A stretch of 64,000 bases of DNA from DAOUET01 sp034430155 (GCA_034430155.1 DAOUET010000057.1:81807-145806), one strand, 5' to 3'; shown: positions 35,417 to 44,960, counted from the first letter of the stretch. The notes: generated from the sequence alone by a model not told the origin. Numbers and translations are program-made.

Positions 35417-37564
35417 AACCACTACCACACCGATCGTAAAGAGCACCAGACCGATATAAATACTCATGGGGCGATAGCTAAAGATCACTTCATGGGTACC
35501 CGCATTAATTTTCACCGATCGCAAGATCTGGTCCGTCACCCTGATATCGCTTTCTTTCCCATCTACGTAAACCCGCCAACCAGGATAAGCGATTTCTGAA
35601 ATTACCAGAATCCCGGGGCCATTAGCTTGGATCGAGATGCGGTTAGGGCTCCGAGAGGTGATCATGGCGGGAATAATCCTTCCTCCTGCTCCATTTTCGG
35701 ATTGTATCCAGGCTCTGGGCAGTTCCATTAAGTTTTTATAGAGGCGCGTATCCCCAAAACGAGCGATCAAAGCTAAACCGTCACTGGTGATATCGTATTC
35801 AGCTACCAGGTAACCTACATTTAGTAATCCAAGCACCTTGGAATCCGGGCGATAAGCCGCGTTGGCTACATTGGGATCATCATCCCCAAAAGGTGGCAAG
35901 GTAACGCTGTATCCCGCTTCCGGTATGCCACTTGCCGCTTGCATGAATTCTGCGTACGATTTCAACTGCAATGGATCTACCCCATCTGCCAGTTCAAGAT
36001 GTTGCAGAGCCGCGGTTTGTTGTGGGATGCTATAAGAAGGCGAATAAATCCGAGAGCCATTTGCTATTTCTGCGATATACCTGGCAACTGCTTGTTTTTC
36101 CTGAGTCACCGCAACGACTGTATGGGGCTTATATGCGGATAAATCCGAATAGCCCCAATCCAATAGACCAATCAAACCTAAACCTGCTATACAAATCTTT
36201 AATGGCAACCTGCCTCGAAGGTAGAGGAACAACCAAGTCAGGCTTAGTAGAATCACCAACCCGCCCCATCCAATGTTCAAGGGTAAATTTCCCATTAACA
36301 ACCATATCCCTCCAGTAAGTGCGGTCACAAACCCAGCTATTGCAAACAAAGTGAGACTGATAAACTTCATATCTGCAGTGGTTATGCTCTTAATCATTTG
36401 ATCGAGCGTTATACAAGCCAATATGATCAAGGAAAAATCTGTCAGGAAGAGGGCTCGCGCAGGCACTCTCAGCAAGTTGATCCCGGGTAATCTTGTCAGG
36501 TAAACCAGAACAGGCACTTGAGATCCCAGCGAGAAGACCAGTGTGATAAGAAATACTCCTATCCAGAATTTGCCTTGCGACCTGGTTTTTTTCCATAGCA
36601 TACCCAATAACGCCAGAATTAGGATAATAGCCCCTGGATAAAACGTCCATTCTTGGAAGCCGCCAAAGATAGGATAAATTAAACCCAGCAACCTTTCTGT
36701 TGGCAAGGAATAAACCAAGACATCCATTGGGCTAAGATCGGCGCGGGTGCTCAGATGGGTATACTCGAGTAACGGAAGCGCTAACGGAGCTGCCAGTAAT
36801 ATGGCCAACAGGGCTTGAGTGGTCAATCCCCGCAACCTCGATTTGGGATTATGCACCAGGATATACCCAACCCATAACAAACCTGCATAAACTGCCCAGC
36901 GTGGATCAGCTAAGAAGGTCAGAGCCAGGATTATCCCAGGGTGTAGCAGGCTAGCAGAAACTCTGGTCAGCTTCCCGGCTTGCCAAAGAGCTCTATCCCC
37001 GGACCCTCTTAAAGACTCTGCCAGCAACAACCATGGCGTCCATGGCACGACATAGAGCAGGGTCAGGTGACCCGCCCCATAATGGGCAAACAACTTCGGT
37101 AAAGATTCAAATGCTAACGCCCCCAACAGAGAAACAGTTTTATTTACGCCTTCCACCCGAAGCAGGTAATAGATACCAATGCCACCCCATAGAAGATGGA
37201 TCATCACCATGATGTTGAATCCGAACGGAAGCGGGAGCAACAACGCGATCCAGCCAGGTGGGTACCATAATCCCGACAGAGGGTTTGCCCCAAACGGATA
37301 TCCGCTTAGAATAGTGGGGGACCAGAGAGGAATCGTATGCCATTCAAGAATCGAACGGCGCAGGAAGATTGCGTTGGGGTAATGAGAGACGCTAATATCC
37401 GAATAGAGCGCCTCGGCAGATGGATATGGGAAAGATAGGATGTCAGGCAGGATGAACAATATAGGCAGGCATAACAGCCAAAGATTTGAGAGATGACGCA
37501 GCCTGGTCCAGACTCGGAGGAGTAATTCTTTCCAATACCAACCTGACAATTTTTCTCGAATCAT
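35339..37564 (-). CDS. YfhO-like membrane protein (741 residues)
   Basis: A polytopic protein with about 12 helices before residue ~470, an extracytoplasmic domain and a last helix (~700-722). It ends with the YfhO signature 'LVISEIAYPGWRVYVDGKE' then 'GTHEVIFSYRPMSIYIG'. It is therefore related to the 852-residue gene and likely a GT-C-like envelope glycosyltransferase (inference). It follows the 550-residue gene by 7 bp and is co-transcribed with it. The 3' end overlaps lysE by 78 bp. Confidence 0.82.
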   Translation of the reverse strand: MIREKLSGWYWKELLLRVWTRLRHLSNLWLLCLPILFILPDILSFPYPSAEALYSDISVSHYPNAIFLRRSILEWHTIPLWSPTILSGYPFGANPLSGLWYPPGWIALLLPLPFGFNIMVMIHLLWGGIGIYYLLRVEGVNKTVSLLGALAFESLPKLFAHYGAGHLTLLYVVPWTPWLLLAESLRGSGDRALWQAGKLTRVSASLLHPGIILALTFLADPRWAVYAGLLWVGYILVHNPKSRLRGLTTQALLAILLAAPLALPLLEYTHLSTRADLSPMDVLVYSLPTERLLGLIYPIFGGFQEWTFYPGAIILILALLGMLWKKTRSQGKFWIGVFLITLVFSLGSQVPVLVYLTRLPGINLLRVPARALFLTDFSLIILACITLDQMIKSITTADMKFISLTLFAIAGFVTALTGGIWLLMGNLPLNIGWGGLVILLSLTWLFLYLRGRLPLKICIAGLGLIGLLDWGYSDLSAYKPHTVVAVTQEKQAVARYIAEIANGSRIYSPSYSIPQQTAALQHLELADGVDPLQLKSYAEFMQAASGIPEAGYSVTLPPFGDDDPNVANAAYRPDSKVLGLLNVGYLVAEYDITSDGLALIARFGDTRLYKNLMELPRAWIQSENGAGGRIIPAMITSRSPNRISIQANGPGILVISEIAYPGWRVYVDGKESDIRVTDQILRSVKINAGTHEVIFSYRPMSIYIGLVLFTIGVVVVSRKRQYPLSQENESQIDQKNPGNKD

Positions 37565-37571
37565 CCAATGG

Positions 37572-39224
37572 TTACCTGACTACCTGATATATCGCGACTT
37601 GATTGTTATGGTAGACCTGGTCAAACCCGGCGAGACTTACAGGACCTCCCAATGCCCTCTCCCGCGGACCAAGATAGATAAAATCAACTACGGTCATAAT
37701 CTCTACATCTTCTTGAAGCGGCTTTCCTTGGAAAAACCGGATAACAGCTGCCTGGTTCTCTTCTGCTTCAACCGTTTCAAATGGATGACCATAAACCACA
37801 CCCCTGCCTGTACGTGCAGGAATAAATAATCCGGTATTCGGGCTTGCCAGGATTACCGCATCCAGAGGCGTGTTTTTTTCAATCCATTCCATGGCGGCAC
37901 TTTCATCATTTGTCAGATAAAACAATTCACTATGAGATGGTATGCCTTGTGCCGAGATAGTCAGGAGGAGCAAGTTGGTAGGTAATGAAAATAATAACAA
38001 CAGGACTCCCAGAATCTTTAGCATACGGGGATTTACGGCAGCCATCTGCCAGAGCCCCATTACAGCCAGACCAACCACTGGGATGTAAAGGCCCATCATA
38101 AACCGTCTCTGCAATCCAAAAGGAATATACAGCAGCAATAAACTCAGCACCATCCAAACGGCTAATAATCGCTCTGATCGTTTCCCATTTAGCCTCATAT
38201 ACCAGATTCCCCCAAGAGCTAACAAAATCGCTGGAGAGAGTGACAATACCAGATCCCAAACAGGAGGCGAAGGGGTTAAATTTTGTTCGTTCCATCCGGC
38301 TAATTGTGGATTCGTTCCCGTCACCCATAAATAATACAACAGCATGGGACCACCACCTAATGATATCCAGAAAACCTTGTTAATAGCCCTGGTGACCGCC
38401 TGGTAACCTGGATATGACATGGATATTTTTTGCCGGAAATTTTCCAGATAAATACCTAATTCACCACGGCGTAACATCCCTCCCATATCCCAAAGAATCA
38501 TGCCAGTCATTATCGTGAGTGCAATGATCACACCAAATGGTGATATGATGGCCAGAATTAACGAAGCCATACTTATCACCCAAGTATGTTTCCATCTTTC
38601 CCAGAACGATAACGCAATTGGAATTTCCTCGATATCTGTCTGCCTAGAAGGCGTAACCATCCACAAAAGCAACGCTATTCCCAGTGGAAAATGAGGGTTA
38701 CTCAGAGCAGATAAATAAGGGTAGGTTTCTGAAACCCAAAAATCTGCGGTCATACCCCCAAATAGTAGGCTAATCCAACCTAATCCCGAACCGAATGCAG
38801 CCAAGCCAAATGCCAATGGGCGAAGTGTTGATGGAACACTTAGGACATTAAAAAAGTTTTTTATCGCTACCAGCATTGCGAGAGCTGCTCCAATGCGTGT
38901 GAGGTGATACGTCAGGATTGTCGATAATCCCAGGATGCGGGACAGGTGCCCGAGAAATAGATAGAAAAGAAAAATATAGGCACCGTCTCCAGCATTGACA
39001 GTATAAGGCAGTTTGAAACGCCAATTTCCTTCCCACCCCTGATATATCTTGGCCAGATAGCTGTTACCATCGATCGGGTTGACCAGGAAACCCTCGAAAA
39101 CGTAGCTGGAGCCAGCTGCTAAATACGCGTAAACAAATGGAAGGGTTATCAGGAGTATAAAGGCTACACTTATTGCCAGATAAATCCAGGAAATTCTTGA
39201 GGATGGCTTAAGCACCGTTTTCAT
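37572..39224 (-). CDS. Polytopic membrane protein, GT-C-like (about 550 residues)
   Basis: At least ten hydrophobic helices are spread over residues ~20-440, with acidic loop 'NPIDGNSYLAKIYQGWEG' after helix 1. A soluble C-terminal domain ('ESAAMEWIEKNTPLDAVILASPNTGLF', here split) has the form found at the end of many GT-C-type and hypothetical polytopic proteins. I cannot name the family with confidence. ATG 39224 is 8 nt after TATAAG on the minus strand, so a leaderless start is possible; GTG 39230 is an alternative. It is first in a pair with the 741-residue YfhO-like gene. Confidence 0.7.
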   Translation of the reverse strand: MKTVLKPSSRISWIYLAISVAFILLITLPFVYAYLAAGSSYVFEGFLVNPIDGNSYLAKIYQGWEGNWRFKLPYTVNAGDGAYIFLFYLFLGHLSRILGLSTILTYHLTRIGAALAMLVAIKNFFNVLSVPSTLRPLAFGLAAFGSGLGWISLLFGGMTADFWVSETYPYLSALSNPHFPLGIALLLWMVTPSRQTDIEEIPIALSFWERWKHTWVISMASLILAIISPFGVIIALTIMTGMILWDMGGMLRRGELGIYLENFRQKISMSYPGYQAVTRAINKVFWISLGGGPMLLYYLWVTGTNPQLAGWNEQNLTPSPPVWDLVLSLSPAILLALGGIWYMRLNGKRSERLLAVWMVLSLLLLYIPFGLQRRFMMGLYIPVVGLAVMGLWQMAAVNPRMLKILGVLLLLFSLPTNLLLLTISAQGIPSHSELFYLTNDESAAMEWIEKNTPLDAVILASPNTGLFIPARTGRGVVYGHPFETVEAEENQAAVIRFFQGKPLQEDVEIMTVVDFIYLGPRERALGGPVSLAGFDQVYHNNQVAIYQVVR

Positions 39225-39479
39225 GATCACTTCTTATATGCAGGATTTGTATCTGATAAAACAATAAGGATCGAGCGCCTCGAATAGCCGACCTCTCCTC
39301 TAGAAATTTTGAGAATTACTAATTAGTAAACGGGATTAATATACAATCCTAAAGATTGGGTGTCAAGCAACCACACCCCGGTAGAGAGGCTTATTCACTC
39401 GAGCTTTCGAAAGTGTAAACCATCTCTCAATTTTCAGGTGCGTATTTATTTGCTATCTTAAATTAATCTAACAATTCCC

Positions 39480-39508
39480 TTGCCTTCCAAGCCATCCGCC
39501 TCTATAAT
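39480..39508 (+). promoter_or_regulatory. Promoter TTGCCT-17-TATAAT before the zinc-ribbon gene
   Basis: TTGCCT (39480-39485), 17-bp spacer, TATAAT (39503-39508). Only 7 nt separate the -10 from ATG 39516, so the message should start at the start codon. It is the clearest leaderless promoter in the window because both boxes are present. Confidence 0.75.
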
Positions 39509-39515
39509 CTCCAAT

Positions 39516-40217
39516 ATGAGCCAGCCCTTTAAGCTTTTTCGCCTCCAGCAAATTGATAGCCAACTCGATCGAGGGTGTGCTCGTATGAGAGAAATTAAAA
39601 TTGCCCTCAACGAAAACACCCACTTACGAAAAGCACAATCCCAATTAGAAAAAATTAAAAAATCACTACAAGAAGCCAGCAAATCTCTTCACATAGTTGA
39701 AGGAGAAGTTCAAGCTCAACGATTAAAAATTGAACAAAATGAAGCTGCCCTTTATGGTGGAAAAGTACGTAATCCCAAGGAGCTCCAGGATTTGCACCAG
39801 GAATCCCACGCGCTTAATCGCTATCTAACGGTGTTAGAGGACCGGCAGCTCGAAGAGATGCTCGCTTTGGACGAAGTCGAGGAAGTCCAGGCTGAAGCTA
39901 ATGAGCGTCTAGAGAAAATCCGGAAAGAGGTGGCTGAACAAAATGCCAAATTGACGGAGGAGAAGGCTGCTTTACAAAAAGTACTGGAGCGGCAAGAGAT
40001 CCAGCGCCAGGTGGCTGTGAATAGTATATCGCCTGAGGATCTGCAATTGTATGAAAATCTTCGTAAGCAACGTAATGGCGTTGCCGTCGCAAAAGTAAGC
40101 GACAATGCCTGTTCGGCCTGCGGCTCTACCCTTAGCGCAGCTCTACTGCAATCATCCCGGTCACCCAATCACATCTCTCGCTGCACAACTTGCGGGCGTA
40201 TCCTCTACGCGGGCTGA
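39516..40217 (+). CDS. C4-type zinc ribbon coiled-coil protein
   Basis: A 233-residue protein. A long, highly charged coiled-coil hairpin occupies residues ~10-190 and a zinc ribbon closes it: CSACG at ~200 and CTTCG near the end (two CxxC pairs). This is the zf-RING_7/CT398-CdsZ family, whose members are conserved but little understood. The frame is open to 39480, but ATG 39516 sits 7 nt after TATAAT and starts the conserved part. The NACHT-HEAT gene follows 21 bp later. Confidence 0.9.
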   Translation: MSQPFKLFRLQQIDSQLDRGCARMREIKIALNENTHLRKAQSQLEKIKKSLQEASKSLHIVEGEVQAQRLKIEQNEAALYGGKVRNPKELQDLHQESHALNRYLTVLEDRQLEEMLALDEVEEVQAEANERLEKIRKEVAEQNAKLTEEKAALQKVLERQEIQRQVAVNSISPEDLQLYENLRKQRNGVAVAKVSDNACSACGSTLSAALLQSSRSPNHISRCTTCGRILYAG

Positions 40218-40238
40218 TCTTCCATTAATAGTTCTGAT

Positions 40239-42725
40239 ATGGATCGCTTCTTATTTTGGCTTGGATTACTCTCCGGAATTCTTCTTTCTTGGTTATTTGG
40301 AAAGTTGCGTCCCTTTCTTTCAGACTTTCTGAATAGCGCAAAAAGCAGCATCCAACAAGCTCGGGATAGTTTACAAACCGGTATAGAAGCGCACTATCTT
40401 TTAGACCTTCAAAATTATGCCCAGCGGCTTCACCTGGCTGCCTCGCTTTTTCCCTTGGATAAAGTCTTAATTGAACCTTTACTCTTGGCGCCTCCACCAC
40501 CCTTCGAGCCAAGCGGTGAAGCTCCCCCATCAGAGATTACCAGTAAAACCCTGCCGTATTTACCCGATTGGCCCGAATTGGTCAGAAATTATGGCGCTGA
40601 TACACTTACCTTAGAAGAGGCCTTAGGAGCAGGCGCCAACCTACTGCTCATCGGCAGACCGGGTTCCGGTAAAACAGTTGCGCTCGCTCACATGGCTACC
40701 CAGCTAGCTCGGCGGAAAGCCTCCGAAAATAACCCGGCGGAACGCTTGCCTATTTTAGTGCATGCCTGTGACCTTCAAATCGCCAACCCTATCCAGGACG
40801 ATCCGATCGTTGTAATTGGCAGAGCAGTCTCACTGTGGGTCTCCAGATTCACACTTGGTCGTGTTCCTGATTTATTTCACCAAGCGTTCCAAGATGGGCG
40901 TGTTTTACTATTGCTCGACGGAATGGATGACCTCTCAGTACCAGAGCAGCAGAAATTCGAAGAATTTCTAGGTCGCTTGTTAAGAGAGTATCCTTCCATA
41001 AGCATGGTAACATCCACAATCCCAGAATTTATCGGGGGGCTGATGAATCTCGGTTTTGTCCCTGTACCTATGGCTACCTGGAACGAATACCAGCGCTTAG
41101 AATTTCTAAGTAAATGGGATAAATTATGGCAGGAGCTCGTTTCCTCCCAAGAGCAGACTTCCAAGCAGGCAGTGGATCCTCTAATCATAAAAAGTTGGCT
41201 GGTTGAGGAAAGGTTGGCGCTTTCCCCTCTTGAATTCACATTAAAATATTGGGCAGCTTTTGCCGGGGATTCTCTAGGTTCAAGTTTATTTGATTCTTTA
41301 CAGGCTCATCTACGTCGAATGGCTGCGGGGATACCCGGAGCTCTCAAGGTCTTAGAAATTCTAGCAGTAAAAACTCTAACAACCCAAACTAGTTCATTTA
41401 CTACCACAGAAGCGCACACCTGGATAACTACAGGGGATCAACCAAATCGCTTTTTTCCCCCGGATGGTGCCACCAACGAGTCAGGAGCGCCGTCCGAAGA
41501 ATCGTTGAACATCAAGGGGATCAATGTCTCCCGGGTACTATCAGACCTGGTCGGTAGAGGATTGTTGGTGGAGCGGCTCGATTCTCGATTCAGCTTTGGC
41601 CACCCACTGATTGCTGCTTACCTAACCGCATCTAAATTCGAACATGCTCGAGATCTATCAACAATCACTGACCAGCCCGAATGGGCTGGCAGGAATCTGA
41701 CCCTTGAACTACTTTCAGCATTTGGCGGACTTTCAACGCTTTCGTCTCAATACTTGCAACAAACCGATGATCCTTTACTTCGCGGTCCTCTTCATTTGGC
41801 CCGTTGGATACGACATGCACCCAGCAAAGACCCTACAAAAACCCAAGTTCTTCGCTTCCTGGCAGATTTAATAACGAGTGAGGGACTTCCCCTGAATCTG
41901 CGCGCCCGCCTTATAACTTATTTTGTTATCTCAGAAGAGCCAGGTTCGGGTGCTTTTCTACGCCAACTACTATCAGCCAATAACCCCGAAGTGCGCTACC
42001 TGGCGGCCTTGGGTTGTGGGTCTCTTTGCGATTTACTATCTATTGATCAATTATCCCTATTGCTCAAAGACCAATCCCCTCTAGTGAGCCACGCGGCCTG
42101 TTTAGCTCTGGTAGCTATCGGCGATACACCTGCTTTAGAAGCTGTTGCTGGTGAGCTACTCCACGGAAACGACGACATGCGCCGCATTGCGGCTGAAGCC
42201 CTGGCTAATCACCCGCAAGAAGGTCACCCTGTCCTACAAGAAGGCAGTGTTGTTAAGGACTTCCTTGTCAGGCGTGCAGTAATATTCGGTTTACAACGCG
42301 TAAAGGAACCATGGGCTCAAGAGATTTTAAGGAAAATGCAAGATCAGGATGGCCAATGGGTGGTCCGTACTGCTGCTACCCAAGCGCTTGCAGAAGCGAC
42401 ACGTCCTGATCCCCGTATTCCAAAACCTCCTCAACCCCTGAGCGAGGTACCCTGGTTAATTTCATTTGCAGCGGAGCATGGTATCGGTATTTCTCCCCAC
42501 CAACAATCCATGGAATTATTGCTTCGGGTCTTTGAAGAAGGCTCTCGGGATCAGCAGTTAGCTGCTCTCGATATTTGTCGCTACCGCGGGAACGAAACTA
42601 TCATCGCAAACATCTACCGGGTTTATCTCAAGAGCCATGGGGAGTTGCGTGAGACCGCTCTTGATACCCTCTGGTACCTATGCGCCACAGGTCTTCACCT
42701 GCCTCTCAGAAATCAATACAACTAG
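40239..42725 (+). CDS. Membrane-anchored NACHT ATPase with HEAT-like repeats
   Basis: An 828-residue STAND-type NTPase. One helix (residues ~4-20) anchors the N-terminus. The NACHT domain follows with Walker A GRPGSGKT (139-146), 'LPILVHACDL' and Walker B LLLLDGMDDL (223-232). A winged-helix-like middle leads to HEAT-like repeats from ~560 to the end ('NPEVRYLAALGCGSL', 'SPLVSHAACLALVAIGDTPAL', 'DDMRRIAAEALANHP'). No separate effector domain is seen. It lies 21 bp after the zinc-ribbon gene without a Shine-Dalgarno. It may sense a ligand through the repeats; the output is unknown. Confidence 0.83.
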   Translation: MDRFLFWLGLLSGILLSWLFGKLRPFLSDFLNSAKSSIQQARDSLQTGIEAHYLLDLQNYAQRLHLAASLFPLDKVLIEPLLLAPPPPFEPSGEAPPSEITSKTLPYLPDWPELVRNYGADTLTLEEALGAGANLLLIGRPGSGKTVALAHMATQLARRKASENNPAERLPILVHACDLQIANPIQDDPIVVIGRAVSLWVSRFTLGRVPDLFHQAFQDGRVLLLLDGMDDLSVPEQQKFEEFLGRLLREYPSISMVTSTIPEFIGGLMNLGFVPVPMATWNEYQRLEFLSKWDKLWQELVSSQEQTSKQAVDPLIIKSWLVEERLALSPLEFTLKYWAAFAGDSLGSSLFDSLQAHLRRMAAGIPGALKVLEILAVKTLTTQTSSFTTTEAHTWITTGDQPNRFFPPDGATNESGAPSEESLNIKGINVSRVLSDLVGRGLLVERLDSRFSFGHPLIAAYLTASKFEHARDLSTITDQPEWAGRNLTLELLSAFGGLSTLSSQYLQQTDDPLLRGPLHLARWIRHAPSKDPTKTQVLRFLADLITSEGLPLNLRARLITYFVISEEPGSGAFLRQLLSANNPEVRYLAALGCGSLCDLLSIDQLSLLLKDQSPLVSHAACLALVAIGDTPALEAVAGELLHGNDDMRRIAAEALANHPQEGHPVLQEGSVVKDFLVRRAVIFGLQRVKEPWAQEILRKMQDQDGQWVVRTAATQALAEATRPDPRIPKPPQPLSEVPWLISFAAEHGIGISPHQQSMELLLRVFEEGSRDQQLAALDICRYRGNETIIANIYRVYLKSHGELRETALDTLWYLCATGLHLPLRNQYN

Positions 42726-42732
42726 CTGCGGT

Positions 42733-43053
42733 TCACCCATCACCTTTCATATGATTGAGGATCCGCCGGTTTGCAGATTCTGCATCTAAATCCAGTATCG
42801 AGATCAATTTGTCCCGAGCTCTTTCCCCTGCAACGATCTCGATCTTAGATTTAGGGACTTCCAGAATTTCAGATAGGTATTCGATCAAGGCTTGATTGGC
42901 TTTACCTTCTATAGGTGGTGAGGTTAGTCTGATTTTTATGGTGCCATCATCCATGACTCTGGTTACTTCGTTTTTCTTTGCCCTTGGAGTAACCCGGATA
43001 GCCAGTGCGATGCCCCTCTTGCCTCTATGCAATTTGAAATTTCTCTCAGGCAT
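42733..43053 (-). CDS. yggU: DUF167 (YggU) family protein
   Basis: A 106-residue protein with the DUF167 core: 'IRVTPRAKKNEV', 'IKIRLTSPPIEGKANQALIEYL' (split here), 'PKSKIEIVAGERARDKLI'. It is a small conserved cytoplasmic protein without a known reaction. It follows yggT by 14 bp in the usual yggS-yggT-yggU order and ends 7 bp from the convergent NACHT gene. Confidence 0.92.
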   Translation of the reverse strand: MPERNFKLHRGKRGIALAIRVTPRAKKNEVTRVMDDGTIKIRLTSPPIEGKANQALIEYLSEILEVPKSKIEIVAGERARDKLISILDLDAESANRRILNHMKGDG

Positions 43054-43067
43054 ATTGGATTTTGCTT

Positions 43068-43325
43068 CTATAGCGATAATATCAAACGGGTCAATAAATA
43101 CTCAACTAATTGTATTACAACGAGCAGGATTATAGGACTGAAATCGATCATGCCCGTGTTAGGCATCACCCGTCGAATCGGCATCAACAACGGTTCAACT
43201 AAGCGATCCAAGGTTTGCCTTATTGGATGGAAGGGGGACATGAAATATGTCAATACAACATCGATAATTACCACCCAAGTGAGCACTGTGGCAGTCAGTT
43301 GAATTATTTGAAGAAGTAAAATCAT
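43068..43325 (-). CDS. yggT: YggT family membrane protein
   Basis: An 85-residue protein with two helices flanking the conserved segment 'PIRRVMPNTGMIDFSPI'. YggT proteins are small integral membrane proteins often found with yggS and near cell-division genes. Gap to yggS is 23 bp and to yggU 14 bp. Confidence 0.93.
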   Translation of the reverse strand: MILLLQIIQLTATVLTWVVIIDVVLTYFMSPFHPIRQTLDRLVEPLLMPIRRVMPNTGMIDFSPIILLVVIQLVEYLLTRLILSL

Positions 43326-43348
43326 GATTTAATCTTTCTACCGCCTTT

Positions 43349-44077
43349 CTAATTGTCGCGTACGCCCATTATCGCTGTCCCGATGCGGACTATAGTAGCA
43401 CCTTCTTGAATAGCCACCTCGAAATCCGCACTCATACCCATGGAAAGCTCAGTCCAATCCCCGTGGATAGAATTCTCTGTTAGATAATTTCTGAGGCGAT
43501 TTAATCGTTTAAAATAGGGTCTAGCTTCCTCAGGGTCGTCAAGGAAAGGAGCCATCGTCATTAACCCACAAACATTTATATTTGGCAATCCCAATAGTTG
43601 ATCTAACTCGGCTAGAAGTTCGTACCAATGATCCTCTTGAGAGGCCTGCCAACCATATTTCGTTTCCTCCCCGCTGACATTGCATTCAAGCAACACAGGA
43701 ATTTTCCGTCCAAGCTGTTCTGCGAAGTGATTTATGCGGCGAGCCAATTTCACACTATCCAAAGAGTGGAGATAGCTAAAATTTTCACATACGCTACGTG
43801 CTTTACGACTCTGCACGTGGCCGATCATATGCCATTCGACCTCCGATTCCCGGGATATGACCTCAATTTTTGGGAGCGCTTCTTCAACGTAGTTTTCACC
43901 TAAAATTCTTGCTCCAGCAGCAATAACAGCCTTTACTTTCTCGAGGGAGTGTCCTTTCGTAACCACCACCAGGCGGATATCGTTTGGATCACGGCTAACT
44001 GATTGAGCAGCGGTTTCAATTCGGTCCAGAACCCGCTGATAATTCTGCGCAATTTTCTGCTCTGAGGGGCTGTACAT
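43349..44077 (-). CDS. yggS: YggS family pyridoxal phosphate homeostasis protein
   Basis: A 242-residue PLPBP-family protein. 'IRLVVVTKGHS' carries the PLP lysine, 'LGENYVEEA' follows, and 'WHMIGHVQSRKAR' and 'LSMGMSADFEVAIQEGATIVRIG' (split here as SMGMSADF and VRIGTA) are the later signatures. It binds PLP and keeps free PLP in balance; it has no known catalytic activity. ATG 44077 has GAGG 6 nt upstream and is preferred to in-frame starts at 44083 and 44098. It leads a three-gene operon. Confidence 0.95.
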   Translation of the reverse strand: MYSPSEQKIAQNYQRVLDRIETAAQSVSRDPNDIRLVVVTKGHSLEKVKAVIAAGARILGENYVEEALPKIEVISRESEVEWHMIGHVQSRKARSVCENFSYLHSLDSVKLARRINHFAEQLGRKIPVLLECNVSGEETKYGWQASQEDHWYELLAELDQLLGLPNINVCGLMTMAPFLDDPEEARPYFKRLNRLRNYLTENSIHGDWTELSMGMSADFEVAIQEGATIVRIGTAIMGVRDN

Positions 44078-44099
44078 GATCATCCTCAAGACCCCCAAT

Positions 44100-44105
44100 A
44101 TTATA
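44100..44105 (-). promoter_or_regulatory. -10 box TATAAT before yggS
   Basis: TATAAT on the minus strand lies 22 nt before ATG 44077. It would give a short leader that contains the GAGG Shine-Dalgarno. No clear -35 box. This contrasts with the leaderless promoters seen elsewhere in the window. Confidence 0.45.
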
Positions 44106-44177
44106 CAACCAGATCTTAATTACCCCTGCAAAAGAGAATATGAGGAAACCTTGAAATGACTCCTGAGAGCAATCGCT

Positions 44178-44957
44178 TCACAGAGTGACTAACACCCCAA
44201 ATCTCCCCGTTCTACCCTTTTCAGCACGGTGGGAGTACCAATCATCCAGATGACAGGCAGTACAAATTCCCGATTGTTCGATTTCTTTAACACCAGATCG
44301 TGCTAATAGCAAAGCATTGGCACTCCATAAATCAAAATGGGACTTGCCGTTAGTGGTTATCAATAGTCCGTCAGCTTCAGACCCAAACGCTTGCTCTACC
44401 AAACCTGCCACAACCTCACCAATTTCATAATGGTGTGGGCCAATCGACGGTCCAATTCCAGCCAGGATATCCCGTGGATTACTCTGATATTTCGTGCTCA
44501 TCGCTTCAACCGCTGACATAACCACACCATTTATAGTACCCTTCCAACCTGCGTGCACCAATCCTATCACCTTGTGTATTGGATCATACAGCAATATTGG
44601 CACACAATCCGCGAAACGCATGAATAAGGTTACCGTTTTTCGATTGGTAATGATTGCATCGGCCTTTTCAAAAGGTTTATCTGAGCGACGGGCTGAATCA
44701 GTACACACGACTTCGTTTCCGTGCACCTGCCACACATCGTACATTGTGCGGGGATCACAATCGAGGGTTTGCAATAACCGCATTCGATTGGTATGTACTC
44801 GCTCAGGATCATCACCCACGGTTCCCCCGACATTAAGTGAAGCCCATGGCTCCGGGCTTAATCCGCCCCGCCGGGTGAAAATAGCATGATTCACCCTGGA
44901 GTCTTCCAGGGATTCAAAAGTGTAATACCGTACAGCGTCGCGTTGGTGTAAGTGCAT
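44178..44957 (-). CDS. pgeF: Peptidoglycan editing factor PgeF (multicopper-oxidase-like, DUF152)
   Basis: A 259-residue YfiH/YlmD-type protein. 'HAIFTRRGGLSPEPWASLNVG' marks the N-terminus; 'DCVPILLYDP', 'GLVHAGWKGT' (His) and 'GIGPSIGPHHYEIG' hold the metal-binding residues; 'CTACHLDDWYSHRAEKGRTGRFG' is the C-terminal site. PgeF prevents wrong amino acids in peptidoglycan precursors and related proteins act on purine nucleosides. It starts 3 bp after the glutaredoxin-DUF2085 gene. Confidence 0.93.
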   Translation of the reverse strand: MHLHQRDAVRYYTFESLEDSRVNHAIFTRRGGLSPEPWASLNVGGTVGDDPERVHTNRMRLLQTLDCDPRTMYDVWQVHGNEVVCTDSARRSDKPFEKADAIITNRKTVTLFMRFADCVPILLYDPIHKVIGLVHAGWKGTINGVVMSAVEAMSTKYQSNPRDILAGIGPSIGPHHYEIGEVVAGLVEQAFGSEADGLLITTNGKSHFDLWSANALLLARSGVKEIEQSGICTACHLDDWYSHRAEKGRTGRFGVLVTL

Positions 44958-44960
44958 CGT

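Noticed and set aside
40239..42725. NACHT gene as part of a defence island
   Set aside because: No nuclease, toxin, integrase or other defence gene nearby; neighbours are housekeeping genes. Kept only as a candidate sensor.
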